Assembly: GCA_903838125.1 (NCBI GenBank)
Contig: CAILXF010000050.1
Location: 1 to 45,137 of the forward strand
Direction of reading: 5' to 3'
DNA: 45,137 bases
Source of the DNA: an uncultured Pseudomonadota bacterium
GTDB taxonomy: Bacteria; Pseudomonadota; Gammaproteobacteria; Burkholderiales; Methylophilaceae
How positions within the stretch are numbered: position 1 is the first letter of the stretch; every line of letters starts with the position of its first letter. Both the position numbers and the translations under genes were made by a program. The notes below the pieces were generated by a model. That model saw only the letters and a program-made list of their open reading frames with translations, ran no database searches and was not told where the DNA came from. Of the stretch, positions 43,231 through 45,137 are shown piece after piece.

Positions 43231-43986
43231 ATGAAATTTAACACATTAGATTTTTTAAAAAAGTTTGGGCAGATTCTTGCCTTGTGGTCAGTTGCTACTT
43301 TTGCTTTTGCAGAAGAGTCAGAAAAATTCAACCCTTATGGCTTAGAAGCGCTTTGGGGTCAAGGTGACTGGGTAGCTAAAGGCACACTGGTGATCTTGCT
43401 GATTATGTCGGTTGGCAGTTGGTATACGTTGTTTGCAAAATTTAGAGAGCAAAGTAAATTATTTGCAAATGCCAAGGATGTGAATACCGCATTTTGGCAA
43501 AATGATTCACTAGAAAAAAGTATTGATCAGCTAGATCAAGATGGTGCTTTTAGGTACGTTGCTGAAAATGTGGTCTCTGCAAAGCAAGATTATGCGGGTG
43601 ATTTAGCAAAGCAAATCCCGATGAATACCTGGATTGAAATGGCATTCAATCGATCCTTTGAAGAAATTCATGCACGTCTTTCCATTGGCCTGGCTTTTTT
43701 AGCAACCGTGGGTTCTACAGCGCCTTTTATTGGCTTGTTTGGTACTGTTTGGGGTATTTATCATGCCTTAACTGCGATTGGCATTGCAGGTCAAGCATCG
43801 ATAGACAAAGTTGCAGGTCCAGTCGGGGAGTCGCTTATTATGACTGCACTAGGCTTAGCTGTTGCGGTTCCTGCCGTATTAAGTTACAACTGGTTGGTAC
43901 GTCGTAACAAAGCGGCTATGGCTAAAGTTCATTCATTCTCAGCTGATTTAGAACGTGTGCTTTTAGGTGGCTCTAAGCCTAAGTAA
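43231..43986 (+). CDS. exbB: ExbB proton-channel subunit (MotA/TolQ/ExbB)
   Basis: 251 residues from the ATG at 43231 with a GGAG site; the in-frame ATG at 43219 and the frame to 43201 overlap tonB. After an N-terminal signal-like helix with a long periplasmic segment (about 15-48), it has helix 1 (GTLVILLIMSVGSWYTLFAK), a cytoplasmic loop, and two C-terminal helices with the family signature ATVGSTAPFIGLFGTVWGIYHAL and ALGLAVAVPAVLSYN. Confidence 0.93.
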   Translation: MKFNTLDFLKKFGQILALWSVATFAFAEESEKFNPYGLEALWGQGDWVAKGTLVILLIMSVGSWYTLFAKFREQSKLFANAKDVNTAFWQNDSLEKSIDQLDQDGAFRYVAENVVSAKQDYAGDLAKQIPMNTWIEMAFNRSFEEIHARLSIGLAFLATVGSTAPFIGLFGTVWGIYHALTAIGIAGQASIDKVAGPVGESLIMTALGLAVAVPAVLSYNWLVRRNKAAMAKVHSFSADLERVLLGGSKPK

Positions 43987-44015
43987 CCATAATTTTATTG
44001 AGTGAAGAGTAAATC

Positions 44016-44438
44016 ATGGCAATGAACTTAAATAGCGGGGATGAGGATGAAGTCATGTCCTCGATTAACACCACGCCCTTAGTGGATGTAATGCTGGTTT
44101 TATTAATTATTTTTTTAATCACGATTCCCATTGCTTTGCAAACGCATCCTGTTAGCTTGCCTAAGGAATCAAGTCAGCCGAGTAATGATAAGTTGAGTGA
44201 TATTAATATTTCATTGGATGCTTCTGGAAATGCTTATTGGAATAAACTGTTAATTAAAAATAGAGAAGGTCTGCTCAATCATCTTAAATTGATTTCAAAT
44301 GCTAATCCTCAGCCTGAAGTGCATATTTATGGTGATGAAAACGTGGCGTATGAACATATGGCAAGAGTCTTGTTAGATTGCCAAAGGGCTGGCGTTTCTA
44401 AAGTGAATTTTTTGACGCAGCCACCACCAAAGGGATAA
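44016..44438 (+). CDS. exbD: ExbD (first copy)
   Basis: 140 residues; TolR/ExbD family. One membrane helix with the proton-relay Asp in NTTPLVDVMLVLLIIFLITIP. The periplasmic domain ends PQPEVHIYGDENVAYEHMARVLLDCQRAGVSKVNFLTQPP. Starts 29 bp after exbB. Confidence 0.93.
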   Translation: MAMNLNSGDEDEVMSSINTTPLVDVMLVLLIIFLITIPIALQTHPVSLPKESSQPSNDKLSDINISLDASGNAYWNKLLIKNREGLLNHLKLISNANPQPEVHIYGDENVAYEHMARVLLDCQRAGVSKVNFLTQPPPKG

Positions 44439-44443
44439 ATACC

Positions 44444-44863
44444 ATGGCAATGAATATGAATAGAGGTGATGAAGAAATTTTCATGGAAATGAATACCACA
44501 CCACTAATTGATGTGATGTTGGTGCTCTTGGTGATGATAATTATCACAATCCCACCTCAGTTGCATGCCTTAGGATTAAATATGCCTATTCCTACCAGTG
44601 AGGTTAATCCAACGCCGCCTCAGGTTGTGCATATCGATATTGATGATGCAGGCAAGATTTATGTTGAGGGTGAAATGTTGGCTGGTAAGAACGCGCTTGA
44701 GTCTCGAATGAGTGCGCTTGCGAAAAAAAGTGATCAGGTGGAGTTATATCTAAAACCTAGCAAAAGAACCCCATATAGGTATTTGATCTCGGTCATGACG
44801 GCTGCACAGAAATTTGATTTAAATAAAATTGCCATTGTTGGTAATGAGCGTTTTGTTAATTAA
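44444..44863 (+). CDS. exbD: ExbD (second copy)
   Basis: 139 residues; paralogue of the gene 5 bp upstream, with NTTPLIDVMLVLLVMIIITIP (Asp conserved) and a periplasmic domain with a different C-terminus (VELYLKPSKRTPYRYLISVMTAAQKFDLNKIAIVGNERF). The two may form a hetero-dimer in one ExbBD complex, as in the tonB-exbB-exbD1-exbD2 operon of Xanthomonas. Confidence 0.93.
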   Translation: MAMNMNRGDEEIFMEMNTTPLIDVMLVLLVMIIITIPPQLHALGLNMPIPTSEVNPTPPQVVHIDIDDAGKIYVEGEMLAGKNALESRMSALAKKSDQVELYLKPSKRTPYRYLISVMTAAQKFDLNKIAIVGNERFVN

Positions 44864-44979
44864 GTGATATTAATGATTCCTCATAAATCTTTCATTTAAG
44901 TGAAATAAATTCTTATTTAAAGCGTAATAATTCTTATTCATACTTAATCCATTAAATTTTATAATTTTTGGAGTTATCT

Positions 44980-45137
44980 GTGAACTGTCATTTCAAGCGA
45001 ACCCTACTCGCGACCCTTGTTGCTCAATTATTTACTGTGAATGCTTTTGCGGATGAAACACCGCAAGCTGAAAATGCAGCAACCGCGGATACGCAAACGA
45101 TTGTGATTGATGCTAAACGGATTGTTGGTTCCGTTTC
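44980..45137 (+). CDS. Probable TonB-dependent receptor, N-terminus only
   Basis: Starts at GTG 44980 with GGAG 8 bases upstream and runs off the window. The first 52 codons encode a signal peptide (MNCHFKRTLLATLVAQLFTVNAFA) and then DETPQAENAATADTQTIVIDAKRIVGSV, in the position of a TonB box before a plug domain. Only its place after tonB-exbB-exbD-exbD and this start support the call. Confidence 0.55.
   Translation, partial: MNCHFKRTLLATLVAQLFTVNAFADETPQAENAATADTQTIVIDAKRIVGSV

Overview
The window looks like a chromosome segment of a betaproteobacterium, most likely a methylotroph of the Methylophilaceae (Methylotenera-like). That placement is inferred from the style of the housekeeping proteins and from gene order (yajC-secD-secF next to tgt, pssA before leuA, ypjD divergent from ffh). 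It is not proven by a marker gene in the window.

Layout. Bases 1-141 hold the tail and right end of an IS200/IS605-type tnpB element, which stops 3 bases before the start codon of a metallo-beta-lactamase-fold gene. Bases 145-19974 are a dense housekeeping block: small lipoprotein, uL16 hydroxylase roxA, pyrD, GST-like protein, clpA/clpS, CNNM/CorC-type membrane protein, secF/secD/yajC/tgt, pssA, leuA (with an attenuator-like leader), EamA permease, HAD phosphatase, ypjD and ffh. tRNA-Lys(UUU) follows at 20180-20255.

An integrated element of about 18.6 kb fills 20207-38866. It is bounded by an 84-bp perfect direct repeat that contains the 3' 49 bases of tRNA-Lys plus its terminator. From the right end inward it has a P4-type tyrosine integrase, an unknown protein, an AlpA-like regulator, a small unknown protein, a RepB-type primase, a RepA-like PriCT/AAA helicase, an iteron-like region with an AT-rich stretch (candidate origin), and a lone terminase small subunit. 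No capsid, tail or large terminase gene is present. That set resembles a phage satellite (PICI-like). The cargo is a type I restriction-modification operon (hsdM, hsdS, fic, hsdR, membrane protein). The left arm holds a two-gene recombination module (DUF1071 single-strand annealing protein plus YqaJ exonuclease) with a DUF932 protein and small ORFs.

The least expected signals are in the element. Three ~27-bp palindromic boxes with exactly 41-bp periodicity lie in front of fic-hsdR, and Fic has a C-terminal winged-helix-like domain. This suggests Fic, or an element regulator, controls restriction separately from methylation. A strong plus-strand terminator sits between two minus-strand replication genes, which suggests an antisense RNA over the helicase gene.

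Right of the element are a minus-strand operon (secreted metallophosphoesterase, four-repeat COG4705-like membrane protein, outer-membrane beta-barrel protein) and a divergent tonB-exbB-exbD-exbD operon leading into the start of a probable TonB-dependent receptor cut by the window end.
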